A stretch of 64,000 bases of DNA from Polaribacter filamentus (lineage in GTDB: Bacteria; Bacteroidota; Bacteroidia; Flavobacteriales; Flavobacteriaceae), in the NCBI RefSeq assembly GCF_002943715.1, contig NZ_MQUA01000013.1:2617501-2681500 (forward strand), read 5' to 3'. Below are positions 1 to 9,047 of the stretch, piece by piece. Within the stretch, counting starts at the first letter, position 1; each line of letters starts with the position of its first letter. A model generated the notes under the pieces. The model was given only the letters and a program-made list of their open reading frames with translations. It was not told where the DNA came from and did not search any database. Position numbers and translations under genes: made by a program.

Positions 1-195
1 GGGCAAGTTTTACTGTTCAACTTATCGCGCCATTCAGATCATCATTATAACGGATCTAAACACTATCAACTTTTAAAAACAGATCCAGAAAGTCCACAAA
101 TGCCAACAGGCTACCCAGGAATGATGTTACTTTCATTCTTTCCTCCTCTTTGGTTTTTAGTGATGAATAAAAATCTTAAAAAATATCATAATTAA
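1..195 (+). CDS. Alkane 1-monooxygenase (AlkB-like), C-terminal end, partial
   Basis: Only the last 64 codons are in the window, open from the first base and ending in TAA. The fragment holds the final histidine box of the membrane di-iron hydroxylase family, RHSDHH, followed by a YQLL segment, then PTGYPGMMLL and PPLWFLVM, which are typical of the C terminus of AlkB alkane hydroxylases (known family pattern). These enzymes sit in the inner membrane and oxidise a terminal methyl group using O2 and rubredoxin electrons. The nitroreductase gene starts three bases after the stop, so the two are probably co-transcribed. The substrate cannot be judged from this end alone; a related fatty-acid desaturase-superfamily hydroxylase is the main alternative. 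Confidence 0.8.
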   Translation, partial: GQVLLFNLSRHSDHHYNGSKHYQLLKTDPESPQMPTGYPGMMLLSFFPPLWFLVMNKNLKKYHN

Positions 196-198
196 TTT

Positions 199-936
199 AT
201 GTCACAAGAAAAAACGGTTTCAGAAGCGATACATTATAGACGTTCCGTAAGAGTTTACGATGCACAAAAACCAATAGATACTAGCATTGTGAAAAAATGT
301 ATCCTGCAAGCTGCTTTAGCCCCAAATAGCAGCAACATGCAATTGTGGGAGTTTTATCATATTACATCAAAAGATATAATTGATAAAATTGTGCCTTTTT
401 GTTTCAATCAAAATGCAGCAAGAACGGCACAGCAATTAGTTATTTTTGTTTCGAGAAAAGATTTATGGAAAAAAAGAGCCAAAGCGAATTTAAGTTTTTT
501 GGATACTACTTTTGGCGCGAACAATCCGAAGTCTAAACAAAGTAGTAGAGAAAAAGTGACACGGAATTATTACGGGAAAATTATCCCCTTTGCCTACGCT
601 GATTTCTTTGGAATCTTTGGATACTTTAAATTCTTATTGATTCTTGTTATCGGTCTTTTTAAACCTATTTACAGACAAGTTAGACACAGCGACATGCGAA
701 TTGTTGCTCATAAAACTTGTGGTCTCGCTGCTGAAAATTTTATGATTTCGATGGCTGCAGAAGGTTACGATACTTGCCCAATGGAAGGTTCTGATACTTG
801 GCGTGTAAAAAATTTATTGGGTTTGCCTTTTGGATCCGAGATAAATATGATTGTTTCTTGCGGAATTAGAAAACCAGAAGGCGTTTATGGTGAGCGTTTT
901 AGAATTCCTTTTGAAGACGTTTACAGGGAGGTCTAA
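199..936 (+). CDS. Nitroreductase family FMN protein
   Basis: 245 aa. The N terminus (EAIHYRRSVRVYD, then LAPNSSNMQLWEF at about residues 40-53) is the classic FMN-binding start of the NAD(P)H-dependent nitroreductase fold, and the C-terminal half (GLAAENFMISMAAEGYDTCPM, MIVSCGIRKPEG) holds the second flavin/dimer part. Between them is a less conserved insert of about 70 residues including a hydrophobic stretch around residues 140-155, which is longer than in short nitroreductases. The protein is probably a cytoplasmic or membrane-associated oxidoreductase; its substrate is unknown. It starts 3 bp after the upstream AlkB-like gene and is likely in the same transcript, which would fit a role in redox chemistry linked to hydroxylation, but that is inference. 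Confidence 0.85.
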   Translation: MSQEKTVSEAIHYRRSVRVYDAQKPIDTSIVKKCILQAALAPNSSNMQLWEFYHITSKDIIDKIVPFCFNQNAARTAQQLVIFVSRKDLWKKRAKANLSFLDTTFGANNPKSKQSSREKVTRNYYGKIIPFAYADFFGIFGYFKFLLILVIGLFKPIYRQVRHSDMRIVAHKTCGLAAENFMISMAAEGYDTCPMEGSDTWRVKNLLGLPFGSEINMIVSCGIRKPEGVYGERFRIPFEDVYREV

Positions 937-1170
937 TCAAAAGAAAACCTTCTTGCTTCCTGTCACTTTTTGGTAATTTGTCCTAGAATTTCACCTAATA
1001 CTGCTTGCTTATTATCAAAAACTAATGAATTTCCAAAAAAAATACAACATTGCTTCTAAATTAGTTGGCTTTCATCCAAAATTTAGCAACTTATCCCCTA
1101 AGAGAGATGAATTTGTCGTTCATCATTGAGACTTTGTCTTAAATTGAAGTAATTTCGGGTTAGACGAAAT

Positions 1171-3558
1171 CTAATTATTTTTAGGTATCAAAATCAGCAT
1201 ATTTTTACTCCTTTCAATTTGAGTTCTATTCAGTTTCATTTTTACAAACTCGCCATTTAAAAATTTTTGAGCCTGATCTTTATAATGTTCACTAAACACG
1301 TTTCCAGATTGCCCAGTTGGTAAAATTGCCAAACTATTTTCTACATCAGAAAAATCTACAATTCTTCTAGTTGATGGCCCGGCAGTTACTTTATAGTATC
1401 CGGTGCTGTCTAATTTAAAAATTTGATTATTAATCACCTCATTACCGCCAATTGTTTCAAAAGGACCTACATTAAAAATTTTACCTAATAGACCGCCAGC
1501 TTTGCCAATTGCATGCTCATGTTCAACAGATAGTACTCTGCTCCAATGCCAATCATCCACATTTTCTCCTAATTGATTTTCTAAAAAAGTAAACGTTTCT
1601 TTAAAGGAATTTAGTATAATTTCTGCCCTTCCTTCTACTTTTTTTGTAGTCGTAATATCATCCCACCAAACAGATTGCTTTCTAAGTATTTGAATTGGCA
1701 ACACCTCATCTTGTATTTGCGAATTGATAAACAACTCGAAATTATTACCCAATTCATCTTTGTAAGTCGCTTTTAAAAATTCATATAAAAAACGATTATA
1801 AATTGTTGCACCAACTGAGTTTTTTAGATACGTCCCATCCCAATTTTCGAGCGTTTCAACTGCTTTTTTCTCTGAAACTGAGAATTTAGATTGGTCTAAA
1901 CTTTTTAACAAATCGTTTGCGATTTCTGAAACTGCAGAAGATTTTACATCAAACATCATTTTAGCAACATCTTCTTTTGTGAAATCATCTTTTTCCTCTA
2001 ATAATTCTACAATTCTTTTTGCTCTATCTTGCGGTTGATAATAGCCAGGATATAGTTTACCTCGCACATAATCTATTTGATTGTTAGCAGAATACACATA
2101 ATGCCAGGGTGGGTTTATGGCTTGCGGGTTTTCTTCAAACGGCAAGTATTCAATAATTTCATCCTTTCCTGAAGCTCCATTTAGAAAAGTTTTCGTGAAC
2201 AAACTATCTCTTAATTGATACAATTTTGCAGATGCAAACCAAGCGATATTATCTTTTGCATCACCATACATTACATTTAAACCCGGTGCATGAATTTTAG
2301 AAACCGAGTTTTTAAAATCGCTCAACGATTTAGAATGAGAAAGTCCATAAGAAACGTCTACCATTTCATTTGGCAACTGAGTGTAAATCCAATTCATTGC
2401 AATTGGTCGCTCATCATCCAAATGAGAAATTAAACCATTCATTATTGGCCCATGTTTGGTTACTTTTACTTGAAAAGTAGTGTCTTTTTCATCTTTGATA
2501 CGAATTGTTTTATCGATAATTTTATAATTTTTATATCCTTCGGATGTTTTGTATTGTGCAGCATTATCAGGATTACTTTCTTCTATATAAAAGTTTAAAT
2601 CATCATTTGCTAGCATCGTTAAACCATATGCATACTCACTATTATGACCTAATAGAGGAAAAGGCATTAACGCAATATTGAATCCGTAGATTTCAAAATC
2701 GGGTGTTTTAATATGATTTTGATACCAAACAGAAGGTTGTGAGAAAGCAATATGAGGATCGTTTGCAAAAATTACTTTTCCGTTTTTAGCTTTTTCTGGT
2801 GCAATTACCCACGAGTTACTGCCTATAAAAGTAGAAACCGGTAAATTATCCATAATAGCGGCAACCGATTTAGAAATAGTTGCATTCATTTTATCAGGAA
2901 TACTCGTTTTAATAATGGTTAAATTTTTGCTACTTGAACTTACTAATTCATTGAAATAAGATTCTCCTAATTTCTCTTTAACCTCTGTTAATAGAGGATC
3001 TGTTTTATGCGCCGCTGCAAAACTAAATGCCATATACCCAAATACATTATAAATGTCTTTAATGGTATATTTTTCTTTCTTTACGCCTACTAAAGTAAAC
3101 TCTAAGGGTTCTTTTCCTTCTTCAATAAATTGATTTATACCCTCTAAATAGGCTTGTGTTAAAATATATGATTCTGAGTTTTTATCTAGATTTGCAATCG
3201 TTTTTTCAGCCGCTTCTTCGATGCCTAATCCTGCAAAAAACACATCTGTTTTCAATAAATCTTTTCCAAAAATTTCTGATAATCGTCCTGCCGCAATTCT
3301 TCTAATTAATTCCATTTGCCACAACCTATCTTGCGCATGTAAATATCCTAAAGCGATATAAGCATCCTGCTGATTTTGGGCATTTATATGAGGCACGCCC
3401 ATGTCATCAAAATAAACAGTCACTTTTTCTGATAGATTTTTAATTTCTATTTCACCGTCATACTTTGGATGATAGGTTTTAGAATACAGCCAGCCACCAA
3501 CTAGAATTAATACAAGTAAAACAATTGTAATTTTTAGTGCTTTTTTAAGGAATTTCAT
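1171..3558 (-). CDS. Penicillin acylase family protein (Ntn hydrolase, S45)
   Basis: 795 aa. One N-terminal membrane segment/signal (residues 7-25) is followed by the alpha-chain start VYFDDMGVPHINA and the motif LGYLHAQDRLWQMEL (70-84). The autoprocessing site is visible as IGSNSWVI, where Ser247 after Gly246 would become the N-terminal nucleophile of the beta chain; FANDPHI follows as in penicillin/cephalosporin acylases and acylhomoserine-lactone acylases. The enzyme would cleave amide bonds of N-acyl compounds in the periplasm; beta-lactam side chains, AHLs or acyl amino acids are all possible and the sequence does not decide. It is divergent from the DegT aminotransferase gene, with back-to-back promoters only about 20 bp apart. 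Confidence 0.88.
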   Translation of the reverse strand: MKFLKKALKITIVLLVLILVGGWLYSKTYHPKYDGEIEIKNLSEKVTVYFDDMGVPHINAQNQQDAYIALGYLHAQDRLWQMELIRRIAAGRLSEIFGKDLLKTDVFFAGLGIEEAAEKTIANLDKNSESYILTQAYLEGINQFIEEGKEPLEFTLVGVKKEKYTIKDIYNVFGYMAFSFAAAHKTDPLLTEVKEKLGESYFNELVSSSSKNLTIIKTSIPDKMNATISKSVAAIMDNLPVSTFIGSNSWVIAPEKAKNGKVIFANDPHIAFSQPSVWYQNHIKTPDFEIYGFNIALMPFPLLGHNSEYAYGLTMLANDDLNFYIEESNPDNAAQYKTSEGYKNYKIIDKTIRIKDEKDTTFQVKVTKHGPIMNGLISHLDDERPIAMNWIYTQLPNEMVDVSYGLSHSKSLSDFKNSVSKIHAPGLNVMYGDAKDNIAWFASAKLYQLRDSLFTKTFLNGASGKDEIIEYLPFEENPQAINPPWHYVYSANNQIDYVRGKLYPGYYQPQDRAKRIVELLEEKDDFTKEDVAKMMFDVKSSAVSEIANDLLKSLDQSKFSVSEKKAVETLENWDGTYLKNSVGATIYNRFLYEFLKATYKDELGNNFELFINSQIQDEVLPIQILRKQSVWWDDITTTKKVEGRAEIILNSFKETFTFLENQLGENVDDWHWSRVLSVEHEHAIGKAGGLLGKIFNVGPFETIGGNEVINNQIFKLDSTGYYKVTAGPSTRRIVDFSDVENSLAILPTGQSGNVFSEHYKDQAQKFLNGEFVKMKLNRTQIERSKNMLILIPKNN

Positions 3559-3580
3559 TGGAAAAATTTTTTGATCTGGC

Positions 3581-3588
3581 CAAAGATA
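3581..3588 (-). promoter_or_regulatory. -7 promoter element for the penicillin acylase gene
   Basis: On the minus strand this reads TATCTTTG, a full match to the Bacteroidota -7 consensus TAnnTTTG, 22 bp before the ATG at 3558. No clear -33 TTG partner was found. Confidence 0.55.
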
Positions 3589-3602
3589 CTAGATTTATAT
3601 CG

Positions 3603-3610
3603 TATTTTTG
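3603..3610 (+). promoter_or_regulatory. -7 promoter element for the DegT/galE operon
   Basis: TATTTTTG, a full match to TAnnTTTG, 23 bp before the ATG at 3634. It decides the start of the DegT gene: the in-frame TTG at 3571 lies upstream of this promoter and would not be transcribed. Confidence 0.6.
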
Positions 3611-3633
3611 AAGTATTAATATGTACCTCGTTT

Positions 3634-4797
3634 ATGAAAAAAATTCAAATGGTTGACTTACAAAGTCAGTATCAACAAATAAAAGAAACGGTAGACAACT
3701 CGATACAAGAGGTTTTAAACTCATCTACCTACATTAATGGACCAGCAGTTCAAAAATTTCAAGCAGATTTAGAGAACTATTTAAACGTAAAACATGTAAT
3801 TCCTTGCGCAAATGGCACAGACGCCTTGCAAATTGCAATGATGGCTTTAGGTTTAGAACAAGGTGATGAAATTATTACAGCAGATTTTACCTTTGCAGCT
3901 ACTGTAGAAGTGATTGCTTTGTTAAAATTAACTCCTGTTTTAGTGGATGTTGATGCAAAGACCTTTAATATTGATATTGAAGCTTTAAAAAAGGCAATTA
4001 CGCCAAAAACAAAAGCTATTGTTCCTGTTCATTTATTCGGACAAGTAGCAAATATGGCTGCAGTTATGGAAATTGCAAAAGAACATAATTTATTTGTTAT
4101 TGAAGACAATGCACAAGCAATTGGGGCCGATTACACATTTGAAGACGGAACAACACAAAAAGCAGGAACCATAGGAAATGTAGGAACTACTTCTTTTTTC
4201 CCTTCTAAAAACTTAGGTTGTTATGGAGATGGAGGCGCAATTTTTACAAATGATGATGCACTTGCACATACTATTAGAGGTATTGTAAACCACGGAATGT
4301 ACGAAAGATATTACCATGATGTTGTGGGTGTAAACTCTAGGTTAGATTCTATTCAGGCCGGAGTTTTACAAGCCAAATTACCTAATTTAGATGAGTATTG
4401 TGATGCGCGTAGAAATGCCGCTCGTTTTTATAATAATGCGTTAGCAAACAACCCAAATATTATAACACCAAGCGCAAAATCTAACAAAACAAAAAACTGT
4501 AATGCTATTTGTGATGTTTGTGACTGTCATGTTTTTCATCAGTATACCTTGCAAATTACAAACGGAAAACGCGATGAATTGCACAAGCATTTATTAGAGA
4601 ACGGAATTCCGAATGCAATTTATTATCCTGTTGCGCTCCATTCGCAAAAAGCATATTCAGATGCAAAATATAAAGAAGAAGACTTTCCCGTTACAAATAA
4701 TTTAATAAAAACAGTAATTTCTCTACCTATGCATACAGAATTAGACAACGAACAGCTAGATTTTATTACCAAAACCATCATAGGTTTCTTAAAATAA
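3634..4797 (+). CDS. DegT/DnrJ/EryC1/StrS family sugar aminotransferase
   Basis: 387 aa from the ATG at 3634 (MKKIQMVDLQSQYQQ), the usual family N terminus; the reading frame extends upstream to a TTG but the promoter lies between. The fold-type I PLP enzyme signature is clear: NGTDALQIA, EDNAQAIGA and the Schiff-base lysine in FFPSKNLGCYGDGG (Lys192). Family members transaminate keto-sugar nucleotides for surface polysaccharide, and the next gene is galE, so a role in nucleotide-sugar or O-antigen synthesis is likely. An unusual feature is a cysteine cluster near residues 289-298 (C289, C293, C296, C298), just before HVFHQYTL. The last catalytic-domain helix and C terminus look complete. Confidence 0.9.
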   Translation: MKKIQMVDLQSQYQQIKETVDNSIQEVLNSSTYINGPAVQKFQADLENYLNVKHVIPCANGTDALQIAMMALGLEQGDEIITADFTFAATVEVIALLKLTPVLVDVDAKTFNIDIEALKKAITPKTKAIVPVHLFGQVANMAAVMEIAKEHNLFVIEDNAQAIGADYTFEDGTTQKAGTIGNVGTTSFFPSKNLGCYGDGGAIFTNDDALAHTIRGIVNHGMYERYYHDVVGVNSRLDSIQAGVLQAKLPNLDEYCDARRNAARFYNNALANNPNIITPSAKSNKTKNCNAICDVCDCHVFHQYTLQITNGKRDELHKHLLENGIPNAIYYPVALHSQKAYSDAKYKEEDFPVTNNLIKTVISLPMHTELDNEQLDFITKTIIGFLK

Positions 4798-4828
4798 AAA
4801 ACAAATTAACAGTTACCAATTACCAAAA

Positions 4829-5842
4829 ATGAAAAAAATACTTGTAACAGGAGGGCTAGGTTTTATAGGATCTCACACCGTTGTAGAATTACAAAACGAA
4901 GGTTTTGAAGTAGTAATTATAGATGATTTATCTAACACAACTATTGATGTTTTAGATAAGATTACAGAAATTACTGGCATAAAACCAGCTTTTCATAAAG
5001 TAGATGTTAGAGTGAAGAGTGAAGTAAAAGCAGTATTTGATGCGCATAAAATTGATGGAATTATTCATTTTGCAGCCTTTAAAGCGGTTGGAGAAAGCAT
5101 GAGTAAACCTTTAGATTATTATGAAAATAATTTAAGCTCATTAATTTATATCTTACAAGAAATGAGAGATAGAAAATTAGATAATTTTATCTTCTCTTCT
5201 TCTTGCACTGTTTACGGGCAAGCTGATGAATTACCCATAACAGAAAAAGCGCCCATAAAAGCAGCAGAATCCGTATATGGAAATACTAAACAAATTGGAG
5301 AAGAAATAATTAGAGACGCAAGTAATGCACATGGTTTAAACTGTATTGCTTTACGATATTTTAACCCTATAGGAGCGCATCCTTCAATAAAAATTGGAGA
5401 ATTACCTTTAGGTGTTCCTCAAAATTTAATTCCGTTTATTACACAAACGGCTGCAGGAATCCGTAAAGAATTATCTGTTTTTGGTGATGATTACCCAACA
5501 GTAGATGGCACAGCTGTTCGTGATTATATACACGTTGTAGATCTAGGAAAAGCACACATTGCTGCTTTATCAAGACTTATAAAAAAGAACAATAAAAAAT
5601 CTTTTGAATATTTTAATATTGGTACAGGAAACGGAAGTTCTGTTTTAGAGATTATTAACACTTTTGAAAAAGCAACTAATTTAAAACTAAATTATAAAAT
5701 TGTTGAAAGACGTGAAGGTGATGTTGTTGCCGCTTACGCCGACACTACAATTGCAAACAAAGAGCTAAATTGGAAAACAGAAATAAGCCTTGAAGAAGCA
5801 CTAGAATCTGCTTGGAAATGGCAACAAAGCCAATCTGTCTAA
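4829..5842 (+). CDS. galE: UDP-glucose 4-epimerase
   Basis: 337 aa, normal length for GalE. The N-terminal Rossmann motif TGGLGFIG (residues 7-14) binds NAD; the catalytic residues are seen as SSSCTVYG (Thr127) and Tyr150-x3-Lys154 in SVYGNTKQ; RYFNPIGAHPS and the C-terminal FNIGTGNGSSVLE plus REGDV are GalE hallmarks. It interconverts UDP-glucose and UDP-galactose in the cytoplasm, supplying galactose for polysaccharide. It follows the DegT aminotransferase gene by 31 bp on the same strand and is closed by a strong terminator, so the two form an operon. Other extended SDR epimerases are possible but the match to GalE is strong. Confidence 0.93.
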   Translation: MKKILVTGGLGFIGSHTVVELQNEGFEVVIIDDLSNTTIDVLDKITEITGIKPAFHKVDVRVKSEVKAVFDAHKIDGIIHFAAFKAVGESMSKPLDYYENNLSSLIYILQEMRDRKLDNFIFSSSCTVYGQADELPITEKAPIKAAESVYGNTKQIGEEIIRDASNAHGLNCIALRYFNPIGAHPSIKIGELPLGVPQNLIPFITQTAAGIRKELSVFGDDYPTVDGTAVRDYIHVVDLGKAHIAALSRLIKKNNKKSFEYFNIGTGNGSSVLEIINTFEKATNLKLNYKIVERREGDVVAAYADTTIANKELNWKTEISLEEALESAWKWQQSQSV

Positions 5843-5866
5843 GTATTTAAATTCTTTTAAACTCAT

Positions 5867-5906
5867 AAAAAAACCTCAAAAGCTTTTCAACTTTTGAGGT
5901 TTTTTT
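5867..5906 (+). terminator. Rho-independent terminator after galE
   Basis: Left arm 5867-5882 (A7 then ACCTCAAAAG), 8-nt loop, right arm CTTTTGAGGT followed by T6. The arms are flanked by A and T runs, so it can work on both strands and probably also ends the convergent DUF2911 gene. Confidence 0.85.
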
Positions 5907-5924
5907 AATTTATACCAATAAATT

Positions 5925-6466
5925 TTATACTTTTATCGATACAGAAACGATTGTGTTTGCCCATCCTAGATACATGGTAGCATTTTCTTCTTCACCCTCA
6001 AAAACAATAGAAAACGATTCTATAACTTCATCAGATTTTGACACTTTACCGCTCACTCTAACAACATCCTCTTTCATATCATAAAAATAAGAACCCAAAC
6101 ATTTTTTTGCTTACTTAAAATAATAGTCCAATCTCCTTCTGTAGGAATTGTAAATAAAGTGTAAGTACCAGCTTTTACTTCTTTATCGCCAAAAGTTACA
6201 TCTTTATAAAAAGTAATTTCCGCCGCCTCATTTGCGCCTGTTCTCCAAACTTTATCATTTGGAGCTAGCTTATCTAAAGCTCTACCTTTTAATTGTGGTC
6301 TACTGTATATAATTTTAATTAACTTATTCGATTCTTTCCAGTTACTTGGATACGCTGCCCCATCCATAGGACTTACATCTACTTTAGCAAATTTTTGCGC
6401 AGCACTATCTACTGATGAAATTAAGGCAATTATAAAAATTGCAATGGATAAAAAAGTTTTTTTCAT
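5925..6466 (-). pseudogene. DUF2911 family protein, frameshifted
   Basis: The open frame begins with a signal peptide (MKKTFLSIAIFIIALISSVDSAAQ) and the DUF2911 core (YPSNWKESNKLIKIIYSRPQ, GKVWRTGANEA-type segment, AGTYTLFTIP, WTIILSKQKNVW), then stops at 6074. The missing C terminus is present in another frame from about 6095 down to TAA at 5925 (GSYFYDMKEDVVRVSG, ending in MYLGWANTIVSVSI), which is what the family has after the W-G motif. The simplest repair is one extra G in the GGG at 6094-6096, giving 180 aa, the normal size. The span is 542 nt, one short of a multiple of three. DUF2911 proteins are exported and have no known function. Either a true frameshift mutation or a homopolymer base-call error. 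Confidence 0.85.
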
Positions 6467-6559
6467 GTGTTTATATTTTAATTTTTTAATTCTACTAAAA
6501 CTTGGTCAACAAAGTTAAAAAACCTTACAATTAATGACTACTAATTTTCTGTTAAGGTT

Positions 6560-6676
6560 TTAATGACAACCACAATCTGTGCTACAACTCTTGTCTTTTT
6601 TTGAAGGAAATACAAATTTCCTCAGTAAAAAAACAACAGCTAAAATTACTAAAACGTAGGCTATAATTTCTTGCAT
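6560..6676 (-). CDS. FeoB-associated small Cys-rich membrane protein
   Basis: 38 aa starting at ATG 6674-6676 (MQEIIAYVLVILAVVFLLRKF), one membrane helix and a C-terminal tail CSTDCGCH. This is the FeoB-associated Cys-rich membrane protein type found after feoB in many Bacteroidota. Its start codon shares one A with the feoB stop (TAATG), so translation is coupled. The cysteines and final His could bind Fe2+ leaving or entering FeoB, but this is inference. The frame continues upstream without a convincing start; the coupled ATG fits best. Confidence 0.8.
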   Translation of the reverse strand: MQEIIAYVLVILAVVFLLRKFVFPSKKDKSCSTDCGCH

Positions 6677-8784
6677 TAGCTTAAAATTTGATAGGTTAAA
6701 AATGAACAAACATACGCCAAAAATGTCATGCCAAATAACTGAATTAAAGGCCATTTCCAGCTTTTAGTTTCGCCTTTTACAATGGCTAAGGTTGCCATGC
6801 ATTGCATTGCAAATGCATAAAAAACCATTAAAGACATGCCTACAGGAAAATTGAAAAGCCTACCTCCTGTTTCATTAACTTCAGATGCCATTTTTTCTTT
6901 AATCGTTGTGGTATTTTCATCATCTGCTTCTACACTATAAATAGTTGCTAAGGTACCCACAAAAACTTCTCTTGCCGCAAATGATGTAATTAATGCAATT
7001 CCTATTTTCCAATCATATCCCAAAGGTCGAATAACAGGTTCTATGGTTTTACCAAGAATGCCGATGTAAGAGTTTTCTAATTTTTTTGATGAAATTATTT
7101 GTTGAATTTCATCCTCATTTAATTGCTGATTAGCTACATTTTCAATAACGGAATTCTCAACATTTTTGAAGCTATCCCCGCCATTTGAAGCCAAAAACCA
7201 CAATACAATAGACAGTGCTAAAATGATTTTTCCTGCACCAAAAACAAAAGCTTTCGTTTTTTCAAGTACATCAAAAAATACATTTTTTAGAGATGGTAAT
7301 TTGTAGTTTGGCATTTCTACCACAAAAAATGATTTTGATTCTACTTTTAAGGTTTTATGTAAAATGTATGCGCCTATAATTGCGGATGCAAATCCTAATG
7401 CATATAAAGAAAGCAACACCAATCCTTGAAGATTTAAAAATCCTAAGACTTTTTTATCAGGAATTATCAAGGCAATTAAAATTGCATAAATAGGCAATCT
7501 TGCAGAACAGGTTGTAAATGGTACTACTAAAATAGTTATTAAACGCTCTTTCCAACTAGCGATAGTTCTTGTTGCCATAATTGCAGGAATTGCACATGCT
7601 GTTCCAGAAATTAACGGAATTACACTGATACCGTTCATCCCAAACCGTCTCATAATTTTATCCATTAAAAAGACAACTCTACTCATATAACCCGTTTCCT
7701 CTAAAATGGCAATGAATAAAAATAGAATTGCGATTTGTGGGATAAAAATAATAACGCCTCCAATTCCCGGAATAATTCCCTCTGTTAGCAAATCTGTTAA
7801 AACTCCTGTTGGTAAATTGGTTTTTGCAAAGTCTGATATTTGTGCAAAAGTGGCATCAATAAAATTCATAGGAACAGAAGCCAAATCAAATATAGATTGA
7901 AAAATTACCAGTAAAATCAAACTAAACAGTACATAACCAAAAATTTTATGCGTAAATATTTTATCTAATTTACCACGTAAATCGGTTGCTTTTGTTTTAT
8001 CTATAATATAGGTTTTCTTTAAAATTTTATTAATTTCTTGATACCTATAAATGGTTTCTTTATGTTGATATTTCTTCAACTTAAAAGTATCTTGTTTAAA
8101 AGCTAAAAGTTTCTCTTTTTCCGCTACGGTAATCGTTTCTGGAAAATTATTTTGAGTAACCATTAACCATAATTCATACAACGTATAATTAGAGCTAATT
8201 TCTTTTAATTTATGAAAATAATCAGGATCAATTTTATGATTTATACCGCATAAAGGTGACGCTTTTGCTGCTACATGACAACGTATAATTGCTTCCTTTA
8301 TTTCTTTAATTCCTTCGTTTTTTCTGGCACTTATTAAAATTACTTCTGTATTTAGTTCTTTTTTAAGGAGCGATAAATCAATAGAAATTCCTTTTCTATG
8401 CATTTGATCAACCATATTAATTGCCAAAACTGTTGGGATTTCTAAATCTTTAATTTGGGAAAATAACAATAAATTTCTCTTTAAATTTTCAACATCTGCA
8501 ACCACCAAAATTACATCTGGAGATTCTTTGATATCTTTTTTAAGCAATGTTTTTAAAACAATACTTTCATCTAAAGAAGTAGGATTTATGCTGTAAGTTC
8601 CGGGTAAATCTGTAATAACTGCATTTTGAGTTGCAGACAATTTACTGATTCCCTCCTTTTTATCTACGGTTACCCCTGGGTAATTTCCAACCTTTTGAGT
8701 TAAACCTGTAAGCTGATTAAAAAGTGAAGTTTTTCCTGTATTTGGGTTCCCTATTAAAGCAACTTTTATATCATTTTTAGACAT
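6676..8784 (-). CDS. feoB: Ferrous iron transporter FeoB
   Basis: 702 aa, normal length. The N-terminal G domain shows G1 GNPNTGKTS (residues 12-20), NYPGVTVD, G3 DLPGTYS and G4 NMVD; the C-terminal part holds about 8-10 membrane helices with the two Gate domains (EETGYMSRVVFLMD, GTACAIPA, TTCSARLP, AAREVFVGT). FeoB takes up Fe2+ across the inner membrane with GTP hydrolysis. It sits 5 bp after feoA and overlaps the Cys-rich small gene, giving a feoA-feoB-small protein operon. An iron-responsive repressor is likely, since a palindrome overlaps the promoter ahead of feoA. There is no separate feoC. Confidence 0.96.
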   Translation of the reverse strand: MSKNDIKVALIGNPNTGKTSLFNQLTGLTQKVGNYPGVTVDKKEGISKLSATQNAVITDLPGTYSINPTSLDESIVLKTLLKKDIKESPDVILVVADVENLKRNLLLFSQIKDLEIPTVLAINMVDQMHRKGISIDLSLLKKELNTEVILISARKNEGIKEIKEAIIRCHVAAKASPLCGINHKIDPDYFHKLKEISSNYTLYELWLMVTQNNFPETITVAEKEKLLAFKQDTFKLKKYQHKETIYRYQEINKILKKTYIIDKTKATDLRGKLDKIFTHKIFGYVLFSLILLVIFQSIFDLASVPMNFIDATFAQISDFAKTNLPTGVLTDLLTEGIIPGIGGVIIFIPQIAILFLFIAILEETGYMSRVVFLMDKIMRRFGMNGISVIPLISGTACAIPAIMATRTIASWKERLITILVVPFTTCSARLPIYAILIALIIPDKKVLGFLNLQGLVLLSLYALGFASAIIGAYILHKTLKVESKSFFVVEMPNYKLPSLKNVFFDVLEKTKAFVFGAGKIILALSIVLWFLASNGGDSFKNVENSVIENVANQQLNEDEIQQIISSKKLENSYIGILGKTIEPVIRPLGYDWKIGIALITSFAAREVFVGTLATIYSVEADDENTTTIKEKMASEVNETGGRLFNFPVGMSLMVFYAFAMQCMATLAIVKGETKSWKWPLIQLFGMTFLAYVCSFLTYQILS

Positions 8785-8789
8785 TCTAT

Positions 8790-9017
8790 TTACTCGCTTT
8801 TAAGGATTTTAATTATCTCTGCAGTTTCTTTTCTAATTGCCAAATGACTTCCGTTAACACAGATATATAATGGATCTTTTAAGGGTGCAAGCTGAATTAA
8901 CTGAACTTCTGCCCCAGGCAAACAACCCATTTCTAATAATTTTAGTGGAATAAAATCTAATGATTCTTCAGAAATATAGCCTATTTCTCCGATATGTAAA
9001 TCTGCAATTGTGCTCAA
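8790..9017 (-). CDS. feoA: Ferrous iron transport protein FeoA
   Basis: 75 aa single SH3-like FeoA domain (GEIGYISEES, LLEMGCLPGAEVQLI, DPLYICVNGSHLAIRKETAEII). FeoA is a small cytoplasmic protein needed for FeoB activity, probably by touching the FeoB G domain. It is the first gene of the feo operon, with its own promoter and operator-like palindrome in the short gap behind the upstream SCO gene. Length and motif order are as usual for the family. Confidence 0.93.
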   Translation of the reverse strand: MSTIADLHIGEIGYISEESLDFIPLKLLEMGCLPGAEVQLIQLAPLKDPLYICVNGSHLAIRKETAEIIKILKSE

Positions 9018-9035
9018 AATTTCTATTTAGATTTA

Positions 9036-9043
9036 CAAAGATA
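9036..9043 (-). promoter_or_regulatory. -7 promoter element of the feo operon
   Basis: TATCTTTG on the minus strand, a full match to TAnnTTTG, 18 bp before the feoA ATG at 9017. The palindrome at 9048-9064 starts 4 bp upstream of it. Confidence 0.6.
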
Positions 9044-9047
9044 GGAA

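Noticed and set aside
3571-3633. Longer DegT start at TTG 3571
   Set aside because: The promoter element at 3603-3610 lies inside that extension, and the ATG at 3634 matches the family N terminus.
6677-6754. Longer start for the FeoB-associated small protein
   Set aside because: It would read into feoB; the ATG coupled to the feoB stop gives the known short protein.
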